Position numbers and translations under genes: made by a program. Below are positions 25,830 through 35,219 of a DNA stretch of 64,000 bases, one piece after another (within the stretch, counting starts at the first letter, position 1; every line of letters begins with the position of its first letter). Source of the stretch: Roseiflexus sp. RS-1 (lineage in GTDB: Bacteria; Chloroflexota; Chloroflexia; Chloroflexales; Roseiflexaceae); contig NC_009523.1 of the NCBI RefSeq assembly GCF_000016665.1, positions 3,657,501 to 3,721,500 on the forward strand. The letters run 5' to 3'. Under the pieces are notes generated by a model. The model was given only the letters and a program-made list of their open reading frames with translations, was not told the origin of the DNA and did no database searches.

Positions 25830-26317
25830 GCCCGTTGTGATCGCACGCGGAGACGCGGATGTGTTTTCTTATGTTGGCACCTTGTGTGACCTCACGCGGA
25901 GGCGTAGAGATGTTTTTGGTCATGGCGTTGCCGTGCGCCTCGTGTGACCTCACGCGGAGACGCGGAGGCGTGGAAGTGTTTTTTCCGGTTTTCTTATCCC
26001 TTCGCATTTCCCGTGTCGCTGCCTGTCCCGTGTGACCTCACGCGGAGACGCGGAGGCGCGGAGGTGTTTTTTCCGGTTTTCTTTTCCCTTCGCATCCCCC
26101 GTGTCTCTGCCTGTCCTTTGTCACCTCACGCGGAGGCGCGGAGGCGCGGAGAGGTTTTACACGTTCCGTATCCCTTCGCATTCCCCGTGTCTCGACGCGC
26201 TCCTTGTGGGCGCACGCGGAGGCGCGAAGGGACAGAGATGCTTAATGTAGTTCCTGCCTCCGCGTTCTCTGCGCCTTCGCGTGCCCCAGATGACCTCATG
26301 CGAAGGCGCGGAGATGT
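25830..26317 (-). repeat. Degenerate tandem array of CACGCGGAGACGCGGAGGCG units
   Basis: About seven units of 50-90 bases, each beginning GTGACCTCACGCGGAG.CGCGGAGG and often followed by a GTTTT..CCGGTTTTCTT..CCCTTCGCAT stretch (starts near 25835, 25885, 25940, 26028, 26117, 26203, 26287). It fills the gap between res and mod and the last unit runs into the 3' end of res. No gene seen. Confidence 0.8.
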
Positions 26318-29300
26318 TCAGTCAGTTCCTGCCTCCGCGCGCTCCGCAGCTCCGTGTGGGCGAATCATCTGCTCAAGCAACTGATCGAACGCCTTCTGTA
26401 TCTGCCAGATGTCGCCGAACTCGGCAAACGCCCAGCGGCCATAGGTCTTGAGGTTGTTCACGCCGGGAATCCAGAAGGTTTCCATCGTCGATTTCTTCTC
26501 CTTCGCATCCTCGCCGCGATAGCCCTTGATCTCGATCACGAGGTGCAGCGGGTCGTGCGGACCCCGGCCATCGTCCACCAGCACGATGAAGTCGGGGCGA
26601 TAGGCGCGGGTTTCCGAGCCGTAGCGGTAGGGGACTTCGAAGCCAAGGTTGTGGTTCTTCACGTAGGCGAGCACGCGGGGATGGCTTTCCGCCACCCGGC
26701 AGAACTCGGCTTCCCAATCGCTATCGAGCACGATCCAGTTGACGTGGCACTTCGGCGGCGGTCCGGCGGTGTCCCATAGCGTTTGCCGCGTAGTAGAGAA
26801 ACGCACATACGCAGTTGATCCGGTGGGGTTATAGGGATCGAGCAGCGCCTTGATCGGGCGCCGGTCCTGAAACTCGCGCGTGATAGCGGCGGTGATCTTA
26901 TTGCAGGCCATGTCGGCGAGTTCCTGGTACATGAGCAAGGCGGGGTACGTGTCGCCCTTGCAGACGAGACAACGATCCAGCCATTCCCCGGTGATGCGCT
27001 TGAGCTGGCCAAAGAGGTGCAGCTTCGGTTCTTCGCCCGGATCGCGCCATTTGTTATAGAGCAGGTGCTTCGTGAGGTTGAAGAGCAGCGCCGAAGGACG
27101 CATGTCCTCGAGGTGCGCGAGGGTCAGATCCACCGCTTCGCCGATGATCCCCTGGTTGCGGGTGATGGTGGGTCCGACGAGGGCGGGGGTGAGTTCGAGG
27201 ATGGAGTCCTCCGTGAATTTTGCAGCCAGGCGCTCGTCGGGCAGCTCAACGCGGTAGCCCTGAACACGCGGGAAACGGATTTCCAGGTGATCGCGCTCGG
27301 GACGGACAGCCCTGACCTGGATGGTCTGGCGCGGCGGCTGGGGCCGGACGACGACCGGCTTCGCGGTGAAGTCGAAGGGAATGCCGAAGATGTCGGCATA
27401 TTCAGGATTGAAGAGACCTTCAGCGTTCACTTCATACGACTGGCGGCGCAGCGCGCGGCCAATGACCTGCTCGCACAACAGCTGGGTGCCAAAGGCGCGC
27501 ACGCCAAGAATGTGGGTGACGTTGTTGGCGTCCCACCCTTCGGTGAGCATGGAGACCGAGACCACGCAGCGGATCTGCTCGCCGAGCTGACCGGGTTTGC
27601 CCACCGTGTTCATAACCTCGCGCAGCAGGTCCTGGTCGGTGAGGCTTTCAGCTTTTCGCGCATCGCCGGTGCGCTCAATGATGGCGCGGCGGAAGCGCTC
27701 GATCTCGTCCGCCGCCATCGCGCGGAAGTTATCGTCGAGAGCCGTGCCGGACTCAAGCTGCTCACTGTCGATGAGCAGGGTGTTGGGGCGGGGCAGCGGG
27801 TTGCCGGTGGTCTCGTCGAAATTGCGGAAGAGCGGCAGCTGGCCGTTGACCAGTGTGCTCGTGCCATCGTCGTTCTGCCGGACAAAGCCCGCGACATAGT
27901 CGTAGACGAGTTTGGAGATCGCGGTGTTCTGGCAGACGATAATGAAGCAGGGAGGCACACGGATGCCAGCCTGCTCCCAGATCCGGAAGGTCTTCTCGTA
28001 GTGGCCGTACAGCGCCTGGAGCGCCGTCTGCAAACGGGTAGGAATCTTCAAGGGATCCAGGTCGCCAGCCTTGCCGCGCCCTTTCTTCGGCATATCCTTG
28101 CGGATGTGCTCCCACAGATTGCGGTACATCGGCATCTCGTCACCCGGGATGTTCTCGGCCACGGGCACGCGCGGGAGCTTCACGATACCACACTCGATGG
28201 CGTCCATCAGCGAAAAATCGCTCATCGTCCACGGGAACAGGGTTCCCTCGGCATAGCCTGAGCCGCGCAGAAAGAACGGCGTGGCCGAAAGGTCGATCAC
28301 CCGGCTCACGCCGATCTTGCGGGCGACAGTCTCGATACCGGTGATCCACAACCGCGCGGCTTCGTTGTTTTTCTCGGCTTCCTTCTTCTCTTCGCTGGTC
28401 AGGTCTTCCTCTTCCGGGTCGCGCGGCTTTTCACGGTAGCAGTGATGACCTTCGTCGTTGAGCACCAGGATGTTTTTCATGCTCATCAGCTCAGGCATCA
28501 CGCGGGCAAGCATCTGCCCTTCCGTCTCGGTGGTCTGGATCGGTTCGCCGCGACCCTGCAGCAGCGCCCGCCCGCCGGCGGACAGTTCCATCCGCTCGCG
28601 CAGTTTGAAGGCGTGGTAGTTGGTGATGACAATCCGGGCGCGGTGGATATCCTCGATCATATCAATGGGAACCAGCTCGCGGGTCGTGTAGTAGTTCTCC
28701 GTGTCGTTCGGAAGCAACACCCGCAGGCGGTCCCGGATGGTGATCCCCGGCGTGACAATGAGAAACCCACGGGTGAAGCGTTTGCTCTGCGGATGGCGCA
28801 CGGCGTTGACCGTCTGCCAGGCGATCAGCATGGCCATGACGGTGGTCTTGCCCGCGCCGGTGGCGAGTTTGAGCGCAAGACGATTGAGTTCGGGGTTGGC
28901 ATCGCGGTTCGCCCGCGCCAGATGATCGAGGAGACCCTTCCCGGCAGCCGTGTGCGGCGCAACTTCAGTGAGCCAGATCACCGTCTCGACCGCCTCGATC
29001 TGGCAGAAGAACGGGCGCACGCTGCTGAACTGGTGATGCCGCCAGTGGTGCAACAAGCGCGCAGTTTCGGGGGTGACCTGCCACTGGCCCGGCGGCAGTG
29101 CGCGCCAGGCATCCACGTGGCTACGCACTTCGTTGATGATCGAGGTCGGGTCGTACTGCTGCGTTGCGGTCGAAAGCCCCAGCCCTTCGTCGAAGATCAT
29201 TTCTGCCTGCTGCGCAGCGCGGCGCTTCTTCAGCCTGGGGATGGGCGTGATAAATTCCGCCCGACGCCGGCCGTGGATAATCTCCCCTGTCGGTTGACCG

Positions 29301-29374
29301 TTTTCGAGCTTCCAGTGGCGCGCAGGGTATTCGTAGGGCGAGTTCAGGATCGGTTGGTCAAAAAACTGGCTCAT
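26318..29374 (-). CDS. Type III-like restriction subunit Res (helicase + nuclease)
   Basis: 1018 residues from the ATG at 29372-29374 (a GTG at 29395 is possible). An SF2 helicase core is clear: LATGAGKTTVMAML (Walker A), LVLNDEGHHCY (Walker B-like, DEGH), DLSATPFF (motif III), SMLTEGWDANNVTHILG and CEQVIGRALRR (motifs V/VI). The C-terminus has a PD-(D/E)XK site: RPDFIVLVDDG ... LVIEIKGYRG. The layout matches Res subunits of type III-like systems (BPTD_3080 type). It cuts DNA after ATP-driven translocation when its Mod partner finds unmodified sites. It heads the operon res-mod-helicase. Confidence 0.9.
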   Translation of the reverse strand: MSQFFDQPILNSPYEYPARHWKLENGQPTGEIIHGRRRAEFITPIPRLKKRRAAQQAEMIFDEGLGLSTATQQYDPTSIINEVRSHVDAWRALPPGQWQVTPETARLLHHWRHHQFSSVRPFFCQIEAVETVIWLTEVAPHTAAGKGLLDHLARANRDANPELNRLALKLATGAGKTTVMAMLIAWQTVNAVRHPQSKRFTRGFLIVTPGITIRDRLRVLLPNDTENYYTTRELVPIDMIEDIHRARIVITNYHAFKLRERMELSAGGRALLQGRGEPIQTTETEGQMLARVMPELMSMKNILVLNDEGHHCYREKPRDPEEEDLTSEEKKEAEKNNEAARLWITGIETVARKIGVSRVIDLSATPFFLRGSGYAEGTLFPWTMSDFSLMDAIECGIVKLPRVPVAENIPGDEMPMYRNLWEHIRKDMPKKGRGKAGDLDPLKIPTRLQTALQALYGHYEKTFRIWEQAGIRVPPCFIIVCQNTAISKLVYDYVAGFVRQNDDGTSTLVNGQLPLFRNFDETTGNPLPRPNTLLIDSEQLESGTALDDNFRAMAADEIERFRRAIIERTGDARKAESLTDQDLLREVMNTVGKPGQLGEQIRCVVSVSMLTEGWDANNVTHILGVRAFGTQLLCEQVIGRALRRQSYEVNAEGLFNPEYADIFGIPFDFTAKPVVVRPQPPRQTIQVRAVRPERDHLEIRFPRVQGYRVELPDERLAAKFTEDSILELTPALVGPTITRNQGIIGEAVDLTLAHLEDMRPSALLFNLTKHLLYNKWRDPGEEPKLHLFGQLKRITGEWLDRCLVCKGDTYPALLMYQELADMACNKITAAITREFQDRRPIKALLDPYNPTGSTAYVRFSTTRQTLWDTAGPPPKCHVNWIVLDSDWEAEFCRVAESHPRVLAYVKNHNLGFEVPYRYGSETRAYRPDFIVLVDDGRGPHDPLHLVIEIKGYRGEDAKEKKSTMETFWIPGVNNLKTYGRWAFAEFGDIWQIQKAFDQLLEQMIRPHGAAERAEAGTD

Positions 29375-29501
29375 GGGGCTGCGCTCATTCCTCACGTTCG
29401 CAGATGCTCAACATAACCGGCGAGTACAGCACTGCCCATTCGCTTGAATACCGCAATTATAGCATGTCGCTCCGCTCCAGAGCGCGCAGGTCTCGGGCGT
29501 T

Positions 29502-29601
29502 GGAATAGAACACGAATCAGCACGGATGCGACGGATCAGCGCGGATGAAGGTTTGTCGGGAATAGCCCGCGCAGGCGGGCTTTGCCCTGGATAGCCGAGG
29601 G
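29502..29601 (+). repeat. 100-bp direct repeat, right copy
   Basis: Near-identical to 13415-13514 and in the same orientation; the two copies bracket the whole methyltransferase/IS/R-M island. It lies 127 bases upstream of res. Confidence 0.85.
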
Positions 29602-29870
29602 CTTATGGTCTTTGAATAAATAATCTGGTATAGCCCGCGCAGGCGGGCTTCGCCCTGGCTAGCCGAGGGCTTCAGCCCCACGGCTAGCGCAGTATAGCGG
29701 ATTTAATTTTCAATCTCCATCAGCCCGACGGCAAGAGCCCGCGCAGGCGGGCTTTGCCCTGGATAGCCGAGGGGTTCACCCCGACGGCAAGAGGCGCACA
29801 TATCGGACTTAATTCTCAATCTCCATCAGCCCGACGGCTAGATGCGCGCCTGCTGCGCGCGATCCCGGTG
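29602..29870 (+). repeat. Cluster of GCCCGCGCAGGCGGGC repeats
   Basis: Contains ATGGTCTTTGAATAAATAATC (shared with 20588 and 57961), two more GCCCGCGCAGGCGGGCTT hairpins each followed by a TAGCCGAGGG tail, and two copies of AATCTCCATCAGCCCGACGGC (29709, 29818) related to GGGCTGATGGAGAT at 1794. No gene; the rest of the gap to gatA is similar. Confidence 0.75.
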
Positions 29871-29908
29871 ATCAACCGCTTTGCGCTTCATGGTAGCAGA
29901 CCCGTCGG

Positions 29909-31372
29909 TTACTCAACCGGCAGATCCGGCATGCGCGTATGCCAGTCAGTAACACGCTGATAGGCGTCGCCGATGCGCAGCAGCGTCTCTTCATCGAACG
30001 CTCGCCCGATCAGTTGCAGACCGATCGGCAGCCCTGCCGCAAACCCGCATGGCACAACCAGCCCCGGCAACCCTGCCAGATTCAACGGCAGCGTGCAGAC
30101 ATCCTCGAGGTACATTGCCAGTGGGTCATCGGAGTGCGCCCCAATCGGGAAGGCGACCGTCGGCGTGGTTGGGGCGGCAATGACATCGACCTGCTCGAAT
30201 GCCTGCTGATAGTCGCGCCGGATGAGGGTGCGCACCTGTTGGGCGCGTTTGTAGTAGGCATCATAGTACCCCGCTGAGAGCGCATACGTTCCCAGCATAA
30301 TCCGCCGTCGCACCTCTGGACCGAACCCTGCGCCACGGGTGCGCTCTAGTTCATCGAAGTAACTCTCGCCCGGCACGCGCAACCCATACCGCACACCGTC
30401 GAAACGCGCAAGATTGGCGCTGGCTTCCGCCGGAGCGATCAGATAGTAGACCGGCAGCGCGTAGGGGGTGTGCGGCAGACTGATCTCGCGCACTTCCGCG
30501 CCCTGGTCGCGCAACACATCAATGGCGACGCGCACGGCAGATTCAACCTCCGGTTGCATACCGGCAACGAAGTACTCACGCGGAACGCCAATGCGCAACC
30601 CGCGAATGTCGCCGGTCAGCGCCGCCTCATAATCTGGAACCGGGTGATCGGTACAGGTTGCATCGAACGGATCGGCGCCCGCAATAACCCGCAGAATTAT
30701 TGCACAATCGCGCACCGTGCGCGCCATCGGTCCGATCTGATCGAGCGACGAGGCGAACGCTACTAGACCATAACGTGACACGCGCCCATAGGTCGGCTTG
30801 AGACCGGTAATGCCGCACAGCGCCGCCGGTTGACGGATCGAACCGCCGGTATCGGTGCCGAGGGTTGCCGGCGCCTCACCGGCAGCCACAGCCGCTGCCG
30901 AACCGCCGGATGAACCGCCGGGAACCCGTTCCAGATTCCAGGGGTTGCGCGTCTGCTGAAATGCGCTATTCTCGGTCGAGGAACCCATCGCAAACTCATC
31001 ACAGTTGAGTTTGCCGATCAGCACCGCGCCAGCTGCTTTCAAGCGCGCAACAGCCGTTGCGTCGTACACCGGAACATAGTTTTCGAGCATCTTCGAGGCG
31101 CAGGTGGTGCGCACCCCCTGCGTCGAAATGACATCCTTGATGCCAAGCGGAATGCCGAGCAACGGCGATGTATCGCCAGCGGCGCGACGCGCATCGGCAG
31201 CCTGCGCCTGCGCCCGCGCACCTTCAGCGTCGATGGTCAGAAACGCGCGCACCTGCGGTTCGACAGCGGCAATCCGCGCCAGCAGCGCATCGGTCAACTC
31301 GACCGATGTGATCTCACCGCGCATCAGCGCCTCACGCGCATCGGAAAGCGTCAACTGGTGGAGCAACGTCAT
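29909..31372 (-). CDS. gatA: Asp/Glu-tRNA amidotransferase subunit A
   Basis: 487 residues, full length. The amidase signature is complete: catalytic Lys in GIKDVI (~residue 77), the cis-Ser in [11 protein letters not shown] and the nucleophile Ser in the glycine-rich [12 protein letters not shown] region (~residues 150-180). GatA releases ammonia from glutamine for transamidation of mischarged Glu-tRNA(Gln) or Asp-tRNA(Asn), with GatB and GatC, which are not in this window. The start overlaps the stop of the sugar transferase by one base, so it is probably the distal gene of that transcript. Confidence 0.92.
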   Translation of the reverse strand: MTLLHQLTLSDAREALMRGEITSVELTDALLARIAAVEPQVRAFLTIDAEGARAQAQAADARRAAGDTSPLLGIPLGIKDVISTQGVRTTCASKMLENYVPVYDATAVARLKAAGAVLIGKLNCDEFAMGSSTENSAFQQTRNPWNLERVPGGSSGGSAAAVAAGEAPATLGTDTGGSIRQPAALCGITGLKPTYGRVSRYGLVAFASSLDQIGPMARTVRDCAIILRVIAGADPFDATCTDHPVPDYEAALTGDIRGLRIGVPREYFVAGMQPEVESAVRVAIDVLRDQGAEVREISLPHTPYALPVYYLIAPAEASANLARFDGVRYGLRVPGESYFDELERTRGAGFGPEVRRRIMLGTYALSAGYYDAYYKRAQQVRTLIRRDYQQAFEQVDVIAAPTTPTVAFPIGAHSDDPLAMYLEDVCTLPLNLAGLPGLVVPCGFAAGLPIGLQLIGRAFDEETLLRIGDAYQRVTDWHTRMPDLPVE

Positions 31373-32802
31373 CAGTACCCTCGATTTTTGCCTGAAAGGA
31401 TATCAACAACCGTCTTGATGATAATTTTTATGTCAAATAGCAGTGACCAGTTTTCAACATAGTAGAGATCGTAGCGGGTGCGCTCCTCAATGCTGGTATC
31501 GCCGCGCAACCCGTTGACCTGCGCCCATCCGGTAATGCCAGCCTTCTGCTTGTGGCGGCGCATATAGCGCGGGATGCTCTGACTGAACCGCTCGACCCAC
31601 ACCGGTTGCTCCGGGCGTGGTCCGACAACGCTCATCTCCCCACGAATAACATTGATGAACTGCGGCAATTCATCGAGACTGTAGCGCCGCAGGAAGCGCC
31701 CAAGCGTCGTCACCCGCGGATCGTCCTTCGTCGTCCAGTTGCCGATCAGCGGCGCATCGACGCGCATCGTGCGGAACTTGAAGGTCGGGAACGGCTTCCC
31801 GTCCAGACCAACCCGCTCCTGCACAAAGAAGACCGGACCGCGCGACTCGAATTTGATCAGCAGCGCGATCAGCAGCATGACCGGTGAACTGAGGGTCAAT
31901 ACCAGGATCGCAACCACCAGATCGAGCGTGCGCTTAAGCGCCCGGTTGATCGGACTGTCGAGTGCAACGTTGCGAATGCCGATCAGGGGCAAGCCGCTCA
32001 CATCGCCGATTGAAATATCGTTATTGGTGATCAGTTGAAAAGCGTCGGGATAGAGTTTAATCTCGACCGACTCATCCTCGGCGAGGGTGACGAGGTCCAG
32101 CACTTCTGCCGGCGTTCGACCTGACACCGCAATGATGACCTCATCCGCCTGCGCTGCGCGTATCACACGACCAAGCGCCGCCGGTTTGCCAAGCACCGGC
32201 ACCCCCTCGACCAGCGTGCCAACCGGCGTTGAGTTCGAAATAAAACCGACGACGTGATACCCCATTTCGGGCTGGCGTCGGATGGTATTGAGCACCACCC
32301 GCCCCGGATCGCGCGTTCCGACGATAATGACACGGCGCACATCGATCCCGCGCCGACGCAGCGCCGTCAGCACCGAACGGTGCGCCCACCTTAGCGCGAC
32401 CACACCCGCCACTGCGCCGATCCAGCCACTCACCAGCACCTGCTCGTTCCAGGGAAGTGGATCACGTCCGAACTGCGGTTGCATCGCGTTGATGATCAGG
32501 GTGGCAAATGTTCCAAGTGAAACCGTCACGATCACCTTGAAGAACTCATCCACCCGCGATACGCCGCGACGCAACGAGTACAGGCTGCTTCCCACAAAAG
32601 CGACAGCCATGGAAACATTCATGATCAACAGCGTGATCAGCCAGGTCGTCGAACCAACGGTGGCAAGCGAAGCTGCAAACTCGGCATCGGCACGAACTGC
32701 CCACAGATAGACGCCGACGAACGCTCCATTGAGCGCCAGCGAATCACAGGCGATCAGCGCCAGTATCAGCAGCGTGCGCACCACCCATGAGCGCTGGCGC
32801 AT
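31372..32802 (-). CDS. Polyprenyl-phosphate sugar-1-phosphate transferase (EPS initiation)
   Basis: 476 residues from the ATG at 32800-32802, which avoids overlap with the upstream gene; a TTG at 32853 is an alternative. Four N-terminal helices are followed by a CoA-binding-like Rossmann domain ([16 protein letters not shown]) and the C-terminal bacterial sugar transferase domain ([82 protein letters not shown]). It loads the first sugar phosphate onto undecaprenyl phosphate for exopolysaccharide. It forms a unit with the glycosyltransferase upstream. Confidence 0.9.
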   Translation of the reverse strand: MRQRSWVVRTLLILALIACDSLALNGAFVGVYLWAVRADAEFAASLATVGSTTWLITLLIMNVSMAVAFVGSSLYSLRRGVSRVDEFFKVIVTVSLGTFATLIINAMQPQFGRDPLPWNEQVLVSGWIGAVAGVVALRWAHRSVLTALRRRGIDVRRVIIVGTRDPGRVVLNTIRRQPEMGYHVVGFISNSTPVGTLVEGVPVLGKPAALGRVIRAAQADEVIIAVSGRTPAEVLDLVTLAEDESVEIKLYPDAFQLITNNDISIGDVSGLPLIGIRNVALDSPINRALKRTLDLVVAILVLTLSSPVMLLIALLIKFESRGPVFFVQERVGLDGKPFPTFKFRTMRVDAPLIGNWTTKDDPRVTTLGRFLRRYSLDELPQFINVIRGEMSVVGPRPEQPVWVERFSQSIPRYMRRHKQKAGITGWAQVNGLRGDTSIEERTRYDLYYVENWSLLFDIKIIIKTVVDILSGKNRGY

Positions 32803-32806
32803 CGTT

Positions 32807-33706
32807 TTACCGGGCGCGACGCGCGACCGGGGGGCGGATGAGATTGCTGCCAAGGCTGAGGAACTCCTTCAGCGTAATACCGGTTTCAATCATTGCATTC
32901 AGCAACGCCGGAGTGGTGGCGGCAAAATGCTTGCGGTGAAAAATACGCATGGCATCGTAAAACCAGCGGATCGCCTGCACAGGGCGCTGGCTGCTCGATG
33001 CGCGTTTGTGGTGGTACACCGTCACCGATGGAACATACATAATGCGCCAGCCGTACTGTTTGATGCGGTACGCCCAATCGAGGTCTTCGCCATACATGAA
33101 GAACGCCTCGTCGAGCAAGCCGACTTCGCGCACGACGCTGGCGCGCACCAGCATACAGGCGCCCACCACCGAATCGACCTCGGTCTCACAATTTTCGTCC
33201 AGATAGGTCAGGTTGTAGCGCGCGAAGCGCGGATAACGCGGGAACAGGCGCGACAGACCGATCATCCGGTAGAATGCGACTTCTGGCGTGGGGAATGAGC
33301 GCCGACACGCCAGGTCGAGCGAGCCGTCGGGCAACAGCAACTTCGGACCACACGCACCGACATCGGGATGCGCTTCCATATAATCAACCAGCAGATCAAG
33401 CGCACCACGCGGCACAACCGTATCCGGGTTGAGCAGCATCACATAATCGGCGGCATCAGTCTCATCAAGAATGGCGCGCAGCGCCAGATTGTTGGCGAAC
33501 GCAAACCCGCCGTTGTGCGGACTGACGATCAGGCGCACATGCGGGAATTCGGTGCGCACCATTGCGGCGCTGTCGTCGTTGGATGCATTATCCACCACCC
33601 AGATGCTGATGGCGCAGCGCGGATCGTCCTCCGTGATCGAGCGCAGACAGGCACGTAACAGATCGCGGGTGTTGTAATTGGCGATGACAAGCGCAAGCGA
33701 CGCCAT
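32807..33706 (-). CDS. Glycosyltransferase family 2
   Basis: 299 residues from the ATG at 33704-33706; a longer frame to 33733 is possible. GT-A features: [42 protein letters not shown], and [10 protein letters not shown] (the metal-binding Asp-x-Asp equivalent), then [16 protein letters not shown] (the acceptor motif ED). It transfers a sugar to a growing polysaccharide, and is likely of the rhamnosyltransferase (WbbL) type. It lies 4 bases upstream of the sugar transferase, so they are co-transcribed. A TATAAT (33741-33746) precedes it. Confidence 0.88.
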   Translation of the reverse strand: MASLALVIANYNTRDLLRACLRSITEDDPRCAISIWVVDNASNDDSAAMVRTEFPHVRLIVSPHNGGFAFANNLALRAILDETDAADYVMLLNPDTVVPRGALDLLVDYMEAHPDVGACGPKLLLPDGSLDLACRRSFPTPEVAFYRMIGLSRLFPRYPRFARYNLTYLDENCETEVDSVVGACMLVRASVVREVGLLDEAFFMYGEDLDWAYRIKQYGWRIMYVPSVTVYHHKRASSSQRPVQAIRWFYDAMRIFHRKHFAATTPALLNAMIETGITLKEFLSLGSNLIRPPVARRAR

Positions 33707-33844
33707 GGTCGAATCCCACAGACAGCATATCAATGCTGCAATTATATCATACCCGTAAGCAATGCCTGGATGCGCACACGATTGTCTGACGCAGAGCGTT
33801 ATCCAGGGCGCCTGCTGGTATGCTCGCGTAGCCGACCGTAACTA

Positions 33845-34630
33845 TCAGCCACGCAGCGACCGCACGAAATCGACTGCGCGTGCAACATACTCGCCGGGCG
33901 GCGCCTGTTCGATGACATTGATCAGCGCGCTGGCGACGATTGCACCGGCGGCATATCTGCCCGCCTCACGGACATGCGCCGCACTGCTGATGCCGAATCC
34001 GACCACCAGCGGCAGACTGGTGCGGCGGCGAACCCGTTCGAGGAACGCGGGTAATCCGCTCCACAGTTCGCGCCGCGCGCCGGTGACGCCGGTCAGCGCA
34101 ACGCAGTAGATGAAACCGCTTGCGAGTGCGGCGATGCGGTCGATTCGTTCGTCAGGGGTGGTGGGAGCGACAAAGAAGATCAGGTCAAGACCATGCGCAC
34201 GGCAGGCAGCGTGGCACTCGTGCGCCTCTTCCGGCGGCAGGTCGGGAATGATCAGTCCATCCGCGCCAGCATCAGCCATATCGCGTGCCAGCCGCTCAAG
34301 ACCGTACTGCAAAAATGGGTTGTAATACCCCATCGGCACGATTGGCGCGCGCACGCCACGTTTGCGCAACCCGGCAACCGTTTCGATGCAGTGTTCCAGG
34401 CGAATGCCGTTGGCAAGGGCGCGCTCCGAGGCGCGCTGGATCGTGGCGCCGTCGGCGAGCGGATCGGAGAATGGAACGCCAAGCTCGAACAGATCGGCGC
34501 CAGCCGCTTCCAGCGCGGGTGCAAGTTCCAGCGCCGAGTCGCGCTCCGGGTAACCGGTCATCAGGTAGGGCATAAGTGCTGTGCGCCCGGCGGCGCGCAA
34601 ATAGGCAAAGGTTTCGGCAATACGGCTCAT
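33845..34630 (-). CDS. trpA: Tryptophan synthase alpha chain
   Basis: 261 residues from the ATG at 34628-34630, which has AAGGATGG upstream. The TIM-barrel has the hallmarks: [36 protein letters not shown] (catalytic Glu in FELG; Asp in SDPLADG), [25 protein letters not shown], and the phosphate site LVVGFGIS. It cleaves indole-3-glycerol phosphate to indole. No other trp gene is next to it, so trpA is detached from its pathway here. Confidence 0.93.
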   Translation of the reverse strand: MSRIAETFAYLRAAGRTALMPYLMTGYPERDSALELAPALEAAGADLFELGVPFSDPLADGATIQRASERALANGIRLEHCIETVAGLRKRGVRAPIVPMGYYNPFLQYGLERLARDMADAGADGLIIPDLPPEEAHECHAACRAHGLDLIFFVAPTTPDERIDRIAALASGFIYCVALTGVTGARRELWSGLPAFLERVRRRTSLPLVVGFGISSAAHVREAGRYAAGAIVASALINVIEQAPPGEYVARAVDFVRSLRG

Positions 34631-34688
34631 CACACCATCCTTCATATGTTCGGGAAGAAATTCACATATTTCAATAGGAAAGGCAACC

Positions 34689-34717
34689 CTGACATGCAGT
34701 GGCGGACATTGTATAAT
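34689..34717 (+). promoter_or_regulatory. Promoter of the small membrane protein gene
   Basis: CTGACA (34689-34694), a 17-base spacer and TATAAT (34712-34717), 45 bases before the start codon at 34762. Confidence 0.6.
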
Positions 34718-34761
34718 ATAAAGTGCTCAGATGGCATCACATCACTATAAAGGAGGGAGCG

Positions 34762-35124
34762 ATGCCCAGAAACACAATCATTGCCGGTGCAGCGCTGACG
34801 TTGCTGGCGCTGTCAACATATTTCGGAACCGGTATGTCGAGCGTCACGGCGCTCATTCCGGCGTTTTTCGGCGTGCCGCTGATCCTGCTGGGATGGCTGG
34901 CACAGAATGGGCAGCGCCGCAAGACGATGATGCACATCGCGGTCGCCCTCGGAGCACTCGGGTTCATTGCGCCGATGAGCCGCATCGTTCCATCGCTCGG
35001 CTCATTCGAACTGAACGTTGCGACCGGCGCCAACATTGCGATGGCGCTGATCTGCGGCATTTACGTGGCGCTCGGCGTGCGCTCGTTCATCGAGGCGCGC
35101 CGCAATCCGCCGGCAACAACGTGA
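34762..35124 (+). CDS. Small membrane protein of unknown function
   Basis: 120 residues from the ATG at 34762, with AAAGGAGGGAG just upstream. About four hydrophobic segments (TIIAGAALTLLALSTYFG, LIPAFFGVPLILLGWLA, MHIAVALGALGFIAPM, TGANIAMALICGIYVALGV). No family recognised. It has its own promoter and terminator, so it is a single-gene unit. Confidence 0.7.
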   Translation: MPRNTIIAGAALTLLALSTYFGTGMSSVTALIPAFFGVPLILLGWLAQNGQRRKTMMHIAVALGALGFIAPMSRIVPSLGSFELNVATGANIAMALICGIYVALGVRSFIEARRNPPATT

Positions 35125-35179
35125 TGCGCGCTCACTCCGGAGTCTGGCGAGCCTGACGCTTCCGCCACACTCCTGTGGC

Positions 35180-35205
35180 AGCCCTGCACAATGGCGTGCA
35201 GGGCT
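35180..35205. terminator. Bidirectional terminator between convergent genes
   Basis: A 10-bp perfect stem (AGCCCTGCAC / GTGCAGGGCT) with a 6-base loop, between the small membrane protein and the pyruvate dehydrogenase gene. T-rich on the plus side only weakly (GTTATG). Confidence 0.6.
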
Positions 35206-35219
35206 GTTATGATTCACCA

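Noticed and set aside
27017-28261. 414-codon plus-strand frame opposite Res
   Set aside because: Antisense shadow; Res on the minus strand has full helicase motifs.
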